A DNA stretch of 64,000 nt from Palsa-883 sp963847615 (GTDB lineage: Bacteria; Pseudomonadota; Alphaproteobacteria; Acetobacterales; Acetobacteraceae): NCBI GenBank assembly GCA_963847615.1, contig CAWKAN010000019.1, positions 248,001-312,000 of the forward strand, written 5' to 3'. The notes under the pieces were generated by a model that ran no database searches, was not told the origin of the DNA, and worked only from the letters and a program-made list of their open reading frames with translations. A program made the translations under genes and the position numbers. This document shows positions 27,165 to 35,854 of the stretch, piece by piece (position 1 is the stretch's first letter; the number at the start of each line of letters is the position of its first letter).

Positions 27165-28898
27165 TCACGCCGTGCCCCTGGCGGCCAACCAGCCGCGCCA
27201 GCCGCCATGCCGGGTGATGTCCTGCGCATCGGCCACCGCGGCGGCCTCGGCGAGAAAGCCGAGGCAGGGTCCGTCCGCCAGCGCAACGCTGCCGAAGCCG
27301 AGCGGCGGCGGCACCTGGGCGAGCAGCGCACCGATCGCCGTGGTGGGCAGCGCCCAGACCTCGCCCTCGATCGCGGCGCCATCGATCGCGCCGCCGCCGC
27401 CCACCACCCCGCCAGCCGCCCCCGCGCCCACCCGCACCAGGCCGGGGCGGTCGCCGAGCGCATAGAACCGGTAGTCCGGCGCGGTGCGCGCGGTGCGCAG
27501 GAATCGCCCGCCCAGCGCGGTCAACTGCGCGTTCAACGGCAGCCCTGACATATGCGCGCCGACGCAGAACAGCGCGGTCTCTTCCCCCGTCAGCGGATCG
27601 GGCGCGGCCGGCGGCGGCAGCGGCGAACCCGCCACGCGCCGGTGCAGCGCGTCGGCGATGCCGGCCAGCCGCCCCTCCGACCAGGCCGGGCCGAGCAGCG
27701 TTACGCCGACCGGCACGCCGCGCGCATCCAGCCCGGCCGGCACCGCGTATCCCGCCAGGTCGCACAGGTTGACGAAGTTGGTGAAGGCGCCGAGCCGGGC
27801 GTTCACCCCGATCGGATCGGCCGCGACCGCAGCCAGCGTCGGGCAGAACGGCGCGGTGGGCAGCAGCAGCGCGTCGTAGCTGGCGAACAGCGTCTCGGCC
27901 ACGCGCCGCGCCTGCGCCAGCAGATGGAACGCGTCGAACCCATCGATCGCGCGCCGGATCAGGCCGGCCTGCAGGATTTCACGGGTGACCGGATGCAGGA
28001 TCTCCGGCCGGGCCTCGATCACCTCGCGCAGGGCGGCACTGCGTTCCGCCACCCAGGGGCCGTCGTACAGCAGCCGGGCGATCGCCAGGAACGGTGCGAC
28101 ATCGATCGGTTCGGCGCCCAGCACACGCGCGGCGTTGGCGGTCAGCGCGGCGGTTTGCGCATCGCACAGCCCGGCCACCTCGCCGACCGCGATGCGCGCC
28201 GCGGGCGCGGCCGGGCCGCGGCGCAGATGCGGGAACGGCGCGCGGCGGGAATACGGGTCGGCCGCGTCGTAGCCGGCGATCACCCGCTGCGCCGCCAGTG
28301 CCGCGTCCACCGTGCCGGCAAACACCGCGATCGTATCGATCGAGCGGCAGGCCGGCACCGTGCCGCGCGCCGAGACGCTGCCGATCGTCGGCTTCAGCCC
28401 GACGATGTTGCCGAACGCCGCCGGCACCCGCCCCGACCCGGCGGTGTCGGTGCCCAGCGCCAGCGGCACGATCCCCGCCGCGACCGCGACCGCCGAGCCC
28501 GACGACGAGCCGCCCGGCACCAGCGACGCATCGAACACGTTGCGCGGCGTGCCGTACGGGCTGCGCGTGCCGACCAGCCCGGTGGCGAACTGATCGAGGT
28601 TGGTCTTGCCGAGCAGCACCGCCCCGGCCTCCAGCAGGCGCTGCACCGCGGGCGCGGTGGCCTCGGCGATCCGGCTGTAGCCGGGGCAGGCGGCGGTGGT
28701 CTTCAGGCCGGCGACGTCGATGTTGTCCTTCACCGCGAACGGCACGCCCCACAGCGGCCGGCCCTGCGGTCCCTCCACCTCCAGCGCGCGTGCGCGCGCC
28801 AGCACCGCCGCATCCGGCAGGCGGGTGATCCAGATCGCCGCGTCGTCGTGCGCGCGGTCGGCGGCGAGCGCCGCCTCGGCCGCCTCGGTTGGCTTCAT
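27165..28898 (-). CDS. atzF: Allophanate hydrolase
   Basis: 577 residues. Splits allophanate to CO2 and ammonia. Amidase-signature triad: Lys in PFAVKDNIDVAGLKTTA, first Ser in VPGGSSSGSAVAVAAG, nucleophile in GTDTAGSGRVPAAFGNI. The C-terminal ~120 residues, with LFCVGAHMSGLPLNAQL and FYALGDRPGLVR, form the gamma-glutamylcyclotransferase-like domain found in AtzF/urea amidolyase hydrolases. The length is near the ~600 of AtzF. The ATG at 28898 overlaps the stop of the permease gene, so it is coupled to it. Confidence 0.93.
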   Translation of the reverse strand: MKPTEAAEAALAADRAHDDAAIWITRLPDAAVLARARALEVEGPQGRPLWGVPFAVKDNIDVAGLKTTAACPGYSRIAEATAPAVQRLLEAGAVLLGKTNLDQFATGLVGTRSPYGTPRNVFDASLVPGGSSSGSAVAVAAGIVPLALGTDTAGSGRVPAAFGNIVGLKPTIGSVSARGTVPACRSIDTIAVFAGTVDAALAAQRVIAGYDAADPYSRRAPFPHLRRGPAAPAARIAVGEVAGLCDAQTAALTANAARVLGAEPIDVAPFLAIARLLYDGPWVAERSAALREVIEARPEILHPVTREILQAGLIRRAIDGFDAFHLLAQARRVAETLFASYDALLLPTAPFCPTLAAVAADPIGVNARLGAFTNFVNLCDLAGYAVPAGLDARGVPVGVTLLGPAWSEGRLAGIADALHRRVAGSPLPPPAAPDPLTGEETALFCVGAHMSGLPLNAQLTALGGRFLRTARTAPDYRFYALGDRPGLVRVGAGAAGGVVGGGGAIDGAAIEGEVWALPTTAIGALLAQVPPPLGFGSVALADGPCLGFLAEAAAVADAQDITRHGGWRGWLAARGTA

Positions 28899-30475
28899 TC
28901 GGCGGGTTCTGCCTCCGGGAAGGCATCCGCCGCAATAGGTCCGGCGGCGGCCTCGGGGTGGCGGGTCAGGCCGAAGCAGAGCATCCCCAGCAGCAGGTAG
29001 CCCAACGCCACCGAGGACGAGTTGCCGAAGCCCAGCGCGGTGCCGTTGATGAAGCCGAAGAACGCCAGCACCGCGCCGAACAGCGCGTACAGCGCGGCGC
29101 GGTCGAACCGGCGGTCGATGATGAAGGCGGCGACCGAGCCCAGCACCAGCCCGGCCAGCGTGGCGCCGCCGCCGAACAACTGCATGCCCTGGTAGACCAC
29201 GCCGTGCGCCGCCAGCGCCGCCATGCCGAGCTTGTCGGCCGAGGTGCCCGCGGCGGCCAGCGCGCCGTCCACCTGGCTGTGCGCCCATTCCGCGACGTTG
29301 GGCAGCAGGGCCAGGATCACCGCCGGGGCGTGGCGCTTCGGCGTCGCCTCGAACGCCTGCGCGCCGATCACCAGGCCGATGTACAGCAGGATCGGCAGGA
29401 TCACCACCAGCGGCACGATCGCCAGCATCAGCGCCACCAGGCCGAGGCAGCAGACCAGGCCGATGCCGACGCCGGTGGCCAGCGAATAGCCGATCCGCCC
29501 GCCGACCGATTTCCACCCCGGATGGCCGATATACACCGCCGGCGGGAACGGCGAGCCGAGCACCGCGCCGGCCAGCGCGCCGATGCCGTCGGCGATCAGC
29601 ACCTTGCGCAGCGAATACTCGTCGCCGGCGGCCGCCGCGCTCTCGACGTTGTTCATCCCCTCGGTGAAGTTGTAGATGCCGAGCGGCACCGCGGTGACCA
29701 GCAGCGGCCCGATATCGGCCAGGCCGCGCAGGAAATGCGCCGACGGGATCGGCGGGTGCAGGCCGAATTTCCCCAGCGCCAGCACCACCGTCGCCGGGTC
29801 CATCACCGGCTGGATGCCGGCGAAGGTGACGGTCCAGGCCAGCACGGTGCCGACCAGCACCGCGGCCAGCCCGCCCGGCAGGCCGAACGGCAGGCGCACC
29901 CGGGCGGTCCAGCTCACCAGGATGATGCCGAGCGAGATGAACGACAGCCACGGCACCTGCCAGCTCTGGAACGCCGGGCGCATCGAGATGAAGGCGATCG
30001 AGATGCCGGCCAGCGCGCCCAGCATCGCCGCGCGCGGGGTGTATTTGCGCACCGTCGGGCCGACGAAGGCGCCCAGCAGGATGATGCAGCCGATGACGAA
30101 GGCCCAGGCCAGCCCGGCTTCCCACGCCAGCACCGGGTCGTGCGTCTTCAGGTAGGTCGGCAGCATGACCACGAAGACGCAGATGAACATGTGCGGCACC
30201 GACGGCCCGTACGGCAGCGCGGTGACGTCGTCGCGCCCCTGCGCCCTGCCGAGCCGGTACGCCAGGTAGCCGTAGAACAGGTTGCCGATCGGCAGCGCGA
30301 TGCCGAGCGCCGGCAGGATGCGGCCGAACACGATGTCACTCGGCAGCTTGACCACGCCGAGGCACAGCCCGGTCAGCACGATGACGTTCAACGCCACGTT
30401 GGTGAACAGGCCGAAGAAGCCGTTCCAGTCGCCGGGAACCCACCAGGCGGGCGGTGCGGTGCGCGCGCTTGCCAT
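28895..30475 (-). CDS. NCS2-family-like permease
   Basis: 526 residues, about 12-14 hydrophobic segments spread over the whole length, starting after WWVPGDWNGFFGLFTN. Motifs such as VTALPYGPSVPH and YNFTEGMNNVESAAAAGDEY resemble the xanthine/uracil/AzgA-like transporters. AGGAG lies 8 nt before the ATG at 30475. It lies between the biuret hydrolase (17 nt) and atzF (4-nt overlap), so it most likely imports biuret or a related nitrogen compound. Transport of a purine or pyrimidine is the alternative. Confidence 0.85.
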   Translation of the reverse strand: MASARTAPPAWWVPGDWNGFFGLFTNVALNVIVLTGLCLGVVKLPSDIVFGRILPALGIALPIGNLFYGYLAYRLGRAQGRDDVTALPYGPSVPHMFICVFVVMLPTYLKTHDPVLAWEAGLAWAFVIGCIILLGAFVGPTVRKYTPRAAMLGALAGISIAFISMRPAFQSWQVPWLSFISLGIILVSWTARVRLPFGLPGGLAAVLVGTVLAWTVTFAGIQPVMDPATVVLALGKFGLHPPIPSAHFLRGLADIGPLLVTAVPLGIYNFTEGMNNVESAAAAGDEYSLRKVLIADGIGALAGAVLGSPFPPAVYIGHPGWKSVGGRIGYSLATGVGIGLVCCLGLVALMLAIVPLVVILPILLYIGLVIGAQAFEATPKRHAPAVILALLPNVAEWAHSQVDGALAAAGTSADKLGMAALAAHGVVYQGMQLFGGGATLAGLVLGSVAAFIIDRRFDRAALYALFGAVLAFFGFINGTALGFGNSSSVALGYLLLGMLCFGLTRHPEAAAGPIAADAFPEAEPAE

Positions 30476-30492
30476 CGTCTTGCTCCTGTCGG

Positions 30493-31182
30493 TTAGCTCG
30501 GTTGCTCGGGCCAAGGCGGCTGTGGCAAGGCGGCGAGCAGCGCGGCCGAGGGCGCCACCCAGCCGAAGATGCCGCCCTGCGCCTTGATCATCGCCAGGCC
30601 CATCGCCTGGAATTCGGGGAAGTACGACCCGGTGCAGTCGGCCAGCACCAGGCAGTCGAAGCCGCGGTCGTTGGCCTCGCGCACCGTGGTGTTGACGCAG
30701 ACCTCGGTGGTGACGCCGCAGACCAGCAGTCGCGCGATGCCGCGCCCGCGCAGCATCGCCTCCAGGTCGGTGGCGTAGAACGCGCCCTTGCCGGGCTTGT
30801 CGACCACCGGCTCGCCGGGCGCCGGGGCAAGCTCGGCGATGATGGCGTGGCCGGGTTCGCCGCGCACCAGGATGCGGCCCATCGGGCCGGGATCGCCGAT
30901 GCGGGTGGCGAGGCCGCCGCGCCGGTGCTTGGCCGGAGCCAGGTCGGTCAGGTCGGGGCGGTGGCCCTCGCGGGTATGCACCACCAGCATGCCGGCGGCG
31001 CGGCAGGCGGCGCGGACGCGCGCGGTGGGCGCGATGGCGCTGCGCAGCCGGGCGACGTCGTTGCCGAGCGCGGCGCCGAAGCCGCCGGGTTCCAGGAAGT
31101 CGCGCTGCATGTCGATGATGACGAGCGCGGTGGCGCTCGGGTCGAATTCGAACGCGTAGGGTTCGGCGTCGACGCGCTGCAT
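30493..31182 (-). CDS. biuH: Cysteine hydrolase of the isochorismatase family, probable biuret amidohydrolase
   Basis: 229 residues. The Asp-Lys-Cys triad can be seen: Asp in LVIIDMQRDFL, Lys in KPGKGAFYATDLE and Cys in GVTTEVCVNTTVREAND. The KPGKGAFY segment and the linkage to permease and allophanate hydrolase genes fit biuret hydrolase (biuret to allophanate plus ammonia) rather than isochorismatase, nicotinamidase or ureidoacrylate hydrolase. AGGAAA 7 nt before the ATG. First gene of the operon. Confidence 0.85.
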   Translation of the reverse strand: MQRVDAEPYAFEFDPSATALVIIDMQRDFLEPGGFGAALGNDVARLRSAIAPTARVRAACRAAGMLVVHTREGHRPDLTDLAPAKHRRGGLATRIGDPGPMGRILVRGEPGHAIIAELAPAPGEPVVDKPGKGAFYATDLEAMLRGRGIARLLVCGVTTEVCVNTTVREANDRGFDCLVLADCTGSYFPEFQAMGLAMIKAQGGIFGWVAPSAALLAALPQPPWPEQPS

Positions 31183-31208
31183 GCGTGTTTCCTGTGCATC
31201 CGGTGCCA

Positions 31209-31293
31209 GGAAACGGCGGATTTCGCCCGCGGCGGAGGCAAATCCCCCAGCGGTCGAGCGATCCCCGCTCCTGCTGTGCTGTTACGCAGCAAG
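31209..31293 (+). repeat. 85-bp direct repeat, left copy
   Basis: Begins GGAAACGGCGG and ends TTACGCAGCAAG. A similar sequence in the same orientation lies at 33568-33651. The two copies bracket the chemoreceptor gene. The rest of 31183-31460 shows no gene. Confidence 0.8.
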
Positions 31294-31460
31294 AAGGGGG
31301 CCAGACGGGGCGGTTGGGGGCGTGCCCCAGCTGGGGATGCCGACGTCGCCATCGCCACCGCGTGCCTCGACCCCGCGGCGTTACCGGAAAATCAACGCTT
31401 GGCACCTAGGCACTGGGCTGGGCCGTGATCCTCGCGGCGCCGGCACTGAAGGGCGGCACG

Positions 31461-33494
31461 ATGACTCTCTGGTGGAAAAACCTCGGCTTGCAGGCACGCT
31501 TCATGCTGATCACCAGCAGCGGCCTGCTGGCAGTGATGCTGTGCATCCTGCTGCTCGTCGGCTGGTCGGAATCCGCCAAGCTCGAGGCGAATTTGCGCGC
31601 GACCTCGGAAAACGAGCTGCTGTCGCTGAATGCCCTGGTGTCGAGCGCGATGGAGCAGCGCGCCAACGACAGCCAGGACGTGGCGATCAAGGTGTTCAAC
31701 CGATGGTTCAGCAACCGGAACGCCGACTATCCCGGCAAGCTCTGGAGCGTCTGGAGCCCGCAGATGTCGGAGTTCATGGCGCAAACGACCGCGTCCACGG
31801 ACAAGTCGGCCGCACCGCCCACCGCCAAGCCACCGCGCGACGCGATCGATCAAGCGGCGTTGCGCACCGGCCGCCCGGTCGGCCGGTTCGTCGATGGCGC
31901 CTATCGCTACAGCCTGCCTATCGTCCTTGGCGTCACCGCGGGGACCAACCAGCAGCTGTGCCGTGATTGCCATGGCGCGGTGATGCACCTGACCGACGGT
32001 CAGGTGCTCGCCGTGTTTTCCAGCAGTCTGTCCACCGCGGCGCAATTCGCCGCGCTGCGACGACTGCTGGCGGAGATGGCGATGGCCGCATTGGCGGGGA
32101 CGGTGATCCTCGTGCTGATCATCCGGGCAATCTTCGCCCGCGTGATCAGCCGCCGGCTGACCGGGATGACGGCGGTGATGCGGCGTCTGGCCGACGGCGA
32201 TCGAACCGTCGAAGTTCCCGCCCAGGATCGCGCCGACGAGATCGGCGCCATGGCGCGCGCCGTGGCGGTGTTCAAGCATCACGTGATCGAAAACCGGCTT
32301 GCCGGCGAACGGGAAATCGACCGTAAGCAGGCCGACCAGGAAAAGACCGCCGCCTTGGAGGGCATGGCGGAAACGATCGAGGCCGAGACGAGCACCGCGC
32401 TGGCTGAGATCGGCCAGCGCACCGCCGCGATGGCGGCGACCGCTGGCGGCATGAGCACGTCCGCGTCCCGTACCGGTGCCGCTGCCCAGAGTGCCACCGA
32501 CGCCGCCGGCCTGGCCGTGGCCAATGCCCAGACCGTGGCAAGCGCGGCCGAGCAGCTCGCCGCCTCGATCCGGGAAATCAGCGGCCAGATCGCTCAGTCG
32601 ACCTCGGTGGTCGGGCGGGCGGTCGACGCCGGCGGCCAGGCGCGAACCACGATCGAGGCGCTGAATGGCAAGGTGGAACGCATCGGCGCGGTGGCCGACA
32701 TGATCCGGGACATCGCCTCGAAGACCAATCTGCTGGCATTGAATGCCACCATCGAGGCGGCCCGTGCCGGCGACGCCGGCAAGGGCTTTGCCGTGGTGGC
32801 CAGCGAGGTGAAGCTGCTGGCCGCCCAGACCGCCCGATCCACCGAGGAGATCACCCGTCACCTCGCCGAGGTGCGTGCCGCGACCGGCGCGTCGGTGGAA
32901 GCGGTCAGCAACATCGAACGGACCATCACCGAGATCGATACCATCTCCGGTTCGATCGCCGCGGCCATGGAGGAGCAGGGCGCGGCAACCGCCGAGATCG
33001 CCCGTAGCGTCACGCACACCGCGGAGGCGGCGCATCAGATCACCAACCGCATCGCCGAGGTCTCCGCCGAGGCGCGCGAGACCGGGCAGCACGCCGCCGA
33101 CGTCCAGGGCGCCGCGACCGGTTTGGTCGACCTGATGAACGACCTGCGGCACCGCGTGATTCGGGTGATTCGCACCTCCACCACGGAGGTCGATCGGCGC
33201 CATGGCCAACGCTATGACGTGGACCTGCCCTGCCGTCTGGCCGTGCCGGGCCATGACGGGCTGACTGCCCGCGCGATCAATCTCTCGGACGGCGGCGCCA
33301 GGATCCGCAGCACGGCAAGCCTGCCGGCCGGGACGCGCGGCACGCTGCGCCTCGACGGCGCGGCTTTCGCTTTGCCGTTCACCGTCCTCGACACCGACAG
33401 CGGGGTGGTGAGTGTCGCCTTCCAGCTTGATCCCGAGGCGGCCGGCGCGTTGCGATCGGTGCTGGAACGCGCGGCGTCACGACCCGCCGCCTGA
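31461..33494 (+). CDS. Methyl-accepting chemotaxis protein with periplasmic CxxCH motif and C-terminal PilZ domain
   Basis: 677 residues. TM1 about 14-36, periplasmic domain 37-198, TM2 about 201-226, HAMP to about 280, cytoplasmic signalling hairpin about 330-570 with the conserved tip SKTNLLALNATIEAARAGDA, then a PilZ domain (about 595-677; RRHGQRYD and NLSDGGARIRS match RxxxR and D/NxSxxG). The periplasmic part contains CRDCH (Cys167, Cys170, His171), a c-type haem attachment motif, and resembles the DUF3365/Tll0287-like haem sensors. It would sense redox state or a gas and couple to chemotaxis, possibly modulated by cyclic di-GMP. Start at 31461 with AAGGGCGG upstream. Confidence 0.9.
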   Translation: MTLWWKNLGLQARFMLITSSGLLAVMLCILLLVGWSESAKLEANLRATSENELLSLNALVSSAMEQRANDSQDVAIKVFNRWFSNRNADYPGKLWSVWSPQMSEFMAQTTASTDKSAAPPTAKPPRDAIDQAALRTGRPVGRFVDGAYRYSLPIVLGVTAGTNQQLCRDCHGAVMHLTDGQVLAVFSSSLSTAAQFAALRRLLAEMAMAALAGTVILVLIIRAIFARVISRRLTGMTAVMRRLADGDRTVEVPAQDRADEIGAMARAVAVFKHHVIENRLAGEREIDRKQADQEKTAALEGMAETIEAETSTALAEIGQRTAAMAATAGGMSTSASRTGAAAQSATDAAGLAVANAQTVASAAEQLAASIREISGQIAQSTSVVGRAVDAGGQARTTIEALNGKVERIGAVADMIRDIASKTNLLALNATIEAARAGDAGKGFAVVASEVKLLAAQTARSTEEITRHLAEVRAATGASVEAVSNIERTITEIDTISGSIAAAMEEQGAATAEIARSVTHTAEAAHQITNRIAEVSAEARETGQHAADVQGAATGLVDLMNDLRHRVIRVIRTSTTEVDRRHGQRYDVDLPCRLAVPGHDGLTARAINLSDGGARIRSTASLPAGTRGTLRLDGAAFALPFTVLDTDSGVVSVAFQLDPEAAGALRSVLERAASRPAA

Positions 33495-33567
33495 GGTTGC
33501 CGGCGCGTCGCGTGCCGCCACGGCGGCGTCGGGCCGGTCGGTCAGCCGCGGTCTGGCACGCGCCGCC

Positions 33568-33651
33568 GGAAACGGCGGACGTCGACCGCGGCGGCGGCAA
33601 ATCCCCCAGCGGTCGGGCGACCCCGCTCCGGCTGCGCGGTTACGCAGCAAG
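33568..33651 (+). repeat. 85-bp direct repeat, right copy
   Basis: 84 bp, GGAAACGGCGG to TTACGCAGCAAG, same orientation as 31209-31293. It ends 3 bp before the 169-bp ATACCAGG element. Confidence 0.8.
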
Positions 33652-33654
33652 ATA

Positions 33655-33823
33655 ATACCAGGCATCCGAAGGATTGACCCATCGGCGCCGCCCTCTCGTC
33701 ATGCCGGCGAAGGCCGGCATCCACGCCTTGCCTTCGTGCAGCAAGCACAGTCGTGGATGCCGGCCTTCGCCGGCATGACGATGCGGCTACGCTCGGAGAG
33801 TTGATCATTCGGACGCCTGGTAT
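33655..33823. repeat. 169-bp ATACCAGG element, copy 1
   Basis: Ends ATACCAGGCATCCGAA and TTCGGACGCCTGGTAT pair. The centre is a hairpin built from CGTCATGCCGGCGAAGGCCG and its complement around a short loop. An inverted copy of identical length lies at 39404-39572. The 280 bp from 33824 to the hpnD stop show no gene. Confidence 0.88.
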
Positions 33824-34102
33824 CTGGTATACCCGTTGTCCGAGAGAATCCGGCCCAATCGCGTCCCAAAGACGCTGAGGACCCGGGGGGCCGAGCCAGA
33901 TTCCCGCGGATTAAGGGTATATAAGGTGCCAGCCGGGCCGCCCGGGGATCGATCGCCTGGCGGATGCCGGCCAAGCGGCCGGCCCATGCGGCCGGCCATG
34001 CGGCCGACCATGGCGCCGGCGTGGGCGATGGACACCGTCCACCTGCCGAGGGGAATGCCGACCGAAGCGCCGCCTGCGTCCGCCCGGTTCGCCGGTCTCG
34101 CG

Positions 34103-34972
34103 CTACGCCGCCAGCCCGTAGCGCAGCGCGACCCACAGCTTCTGCCACGCCGGCAGGCTGACCCGCTGGTCCAGCCGCGTCCAGCCGCGCCGCTCCAGCC
34201 GCGCCAGGATCGCCGCATAGGTGGCGCCCATCAGCCGGGCCGGGCGCATCGCCTGGCGGTCGCACGCCGCCATCGCCTCCTGCGCGGCGCGGAACTGCGC
34301 GTGGGCCAGCGCGGCGACGCCGGCGCAGACCTCGGGCAGCCGCGGCGCGCGCAACGCGGCCAGCGGATCGTGCGGCACCGCAGCCGCGTCGAGATACTCG
34401 CGCGGCAGGTACAGCCGGCCGCGTTCGGCATCCTCCTGCACATCGCGCAGGATGTTGGTGAGCTGCAACGCGCGGCCGAGCGCGTGCGCCACCCGATCCG
34501 CCGCCGCCGAGGCGTCGCCGAACGCGCGCACCGACAGCCGGCCGACCGCGGCGGCGACGCGGTCGCAATACAGGTCCAGCGTGGCCAGGTCGGGCGCCAC
34601 GATCGGCGTCTCGGTGTCCATCTGCATGCCGTCGATCACCGCCAGGAAATCCTCCTGGCGCAGCGCGTAGCGCCGTGCCGCCTCGGCCAGCACGCGGGTG
34701 ACCGGGCCGTCGGTGCTGCCCTGGTACAGCGCGGCGATCCGTGCGCGCCAGGCCGCCAGCCGCGGCAGGCGTTCCGCCAGCGGCACCGCCTCGTCGTCGG
34801 CGATGTCGTCCACCACGCGGCAGAACGCGTAGATCGCATACATCGCGTGCCGCCGGTCGGGCGGCAGCACCCGCATGCCGCGATAGAACGAGGTGCCGGC
34901 GCCGCGCACGATCGCCTCCACCGCGTCGAGATCCGCCTGCGCCGCGCCCAACGGGGTCGGAGCTCGGTTCAC
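34103..34972 (-). CDS. hpnD: Presqualene diphosphate synthase
   Basis: 289 residues. Condenses two farnesyl diphosphates into presqualene diphosphate, the first step of the HpnCDE route to squalene and hopanoids. Squalene/phytoene synthase motifs: FYRGMRVLPPDRRHAMYAIY, first Asp-rich motif CRVVDDIADDEA, and second motif LTNILRDVQEDAERGRLYLP. Start is GTG at 34972, overlapping the hpnC stop (GTGA). Gene order hpnA-hpnB-hpnC-hpnD, all overlapping, is the standard hopanoid operon. Confidence 0.95.
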   Translation of the reverse strand: MNRAPTPLGAAQADLDAVEAIVRGAGTSFYRGMRVLPPDRRHAMYAIYAFCRVVDDIADDEAVPLAERLPRLAAWRARIAALYQGSTDGPVTRVLAEAARRYALRQEDFLAVIDGMQMDTETPIVAPDLATLDLYCDRVAAAVGRLSVRAFGDASAAADRVAHALGRALQLTNILRDVQEDAERGRLYLPREYLDAAAVPHDPLAALRAPRLPEVCAGVAALAHAQFRAAQEAMAACDRQAMRPARLMGATYAAILARLERRGWTRLDQRVSLPAWQKLWVALRYGLAA

Positions 34973-35854
34973 GGCAGATGCCGCAACGCGCCGAGCACGC
35001 TCGCCACCGCATCGCCCTTGGTCAGCTTCACCCGCTCGGCCAGCGGATCGCCATGGCGCAGCCGGCGCGCCAGCCGCCCCGCCAGGCCGACGATCACCGC
35101 GGTCTCCAGCCGCAGCCGGCGATCGCGCGTGCGCCGCGGCAGCGCCGCCGCCGCGGCGTTCAGCGCGTCCACCCGATCCAGCAACGCGTCGAACACCGCG
35201 CGCAGCCCGGCGCTCTGCCGGGGTCGCGCGCAGATCCTCGACCGTCGCGCCATGCCGGGCCAGCAGATCGAGCGGCAGATAGCTCCGGTCCAGCATGGCC
35301 AGATCCTTGGCGCAGTCCTGCAGGTGGTTCAACACCTGCAACGACGTGCACAGCGCGTCCGACGGCGCGTGCGTGGTGCGGTCCTCGCGATGCAGGTCGA
35401 GCACGTGCCGTCCGACCGGCATCGCCGAGTAGCGGCAGTAGTCGTACAGCTCGTCCCAGCTCGCGGTGCGCTGCTTGGTGGCGTCGCGGCGGAACGCGAT
35501 CAGCAGGTCGGTGGCGTGGCGCGCGGTGACGCCGGTCGCGGCCAGGCTGGCGCGCAGCCGCAGCGCGCTGGGCGATCCGCGCGCGCGCCGGCCCAGCAGC
35601 ACCGCCTCCATCACGTCGAGCCGGGCGAGCTTGTCGTCCGGCGCAAGCGTGGCGGAGTTGGCGATGTCGTCGGCGTTGCGGGCGAAGGCATAGAAGGCGT
35701 GCACGTGCGGGCGCAGCGCGCGGCGGATCAGCAGCGAACCGACCGGGAAATTCTCGTCGCCACGGTCCTTGCCGGACCAGGTCTCGACGTTCTCCTCCGC
35801 CGGCGCCGCGGCGGCGGACGGCGCGCGGGCATCCGCGCCGCCCCCGCGCGTCAT
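34969..35854 (-). pseudogene. hpnC: Hydroxysqualene synthase HpnC, one frameshift
   Basis: Converts presqualene diphosphate to hydroxysqualene. From ATG 35854 the frame reads ENVETWSGKDRGDENFPVGS, HVHAFYAFARNADDIAN, ATKQRTASWDELYDYCRYSA, SLQVLNHLQDCAKDLAMLDR and YLPLDLLARHGATVEDLRA. Near 35228 it must shift into the frame ending PRQSAGLRAVFDALLDRVDA, ETAVIVGLAGRLARRLRHGD and LGALRHLP. The break lies in a CGCGCGCGA stretch, an easy place for an indel. Otherwise full-length. The first Asp-rich motif ends in Asn (DDIAN). The start overlaps the hpnB stop (ATGA) and the stop overlaps hpnD. Confidence 0.88.

Noticed and set aside
27165..30125. 986-residue fusion of permease-like and AtzF sequence
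   Set aside because: The upstream half is the wrong frame of the permease gene; the real atzF begins at ATG 28898 and overlaps the permease stop.
30493..31182. Isochorismatase or nicotinamidase
   Set aside because: The catalytic triad fits the whole family, but gene context with allophanate hydrolase and AtzEG favours biuret hydrolysis.
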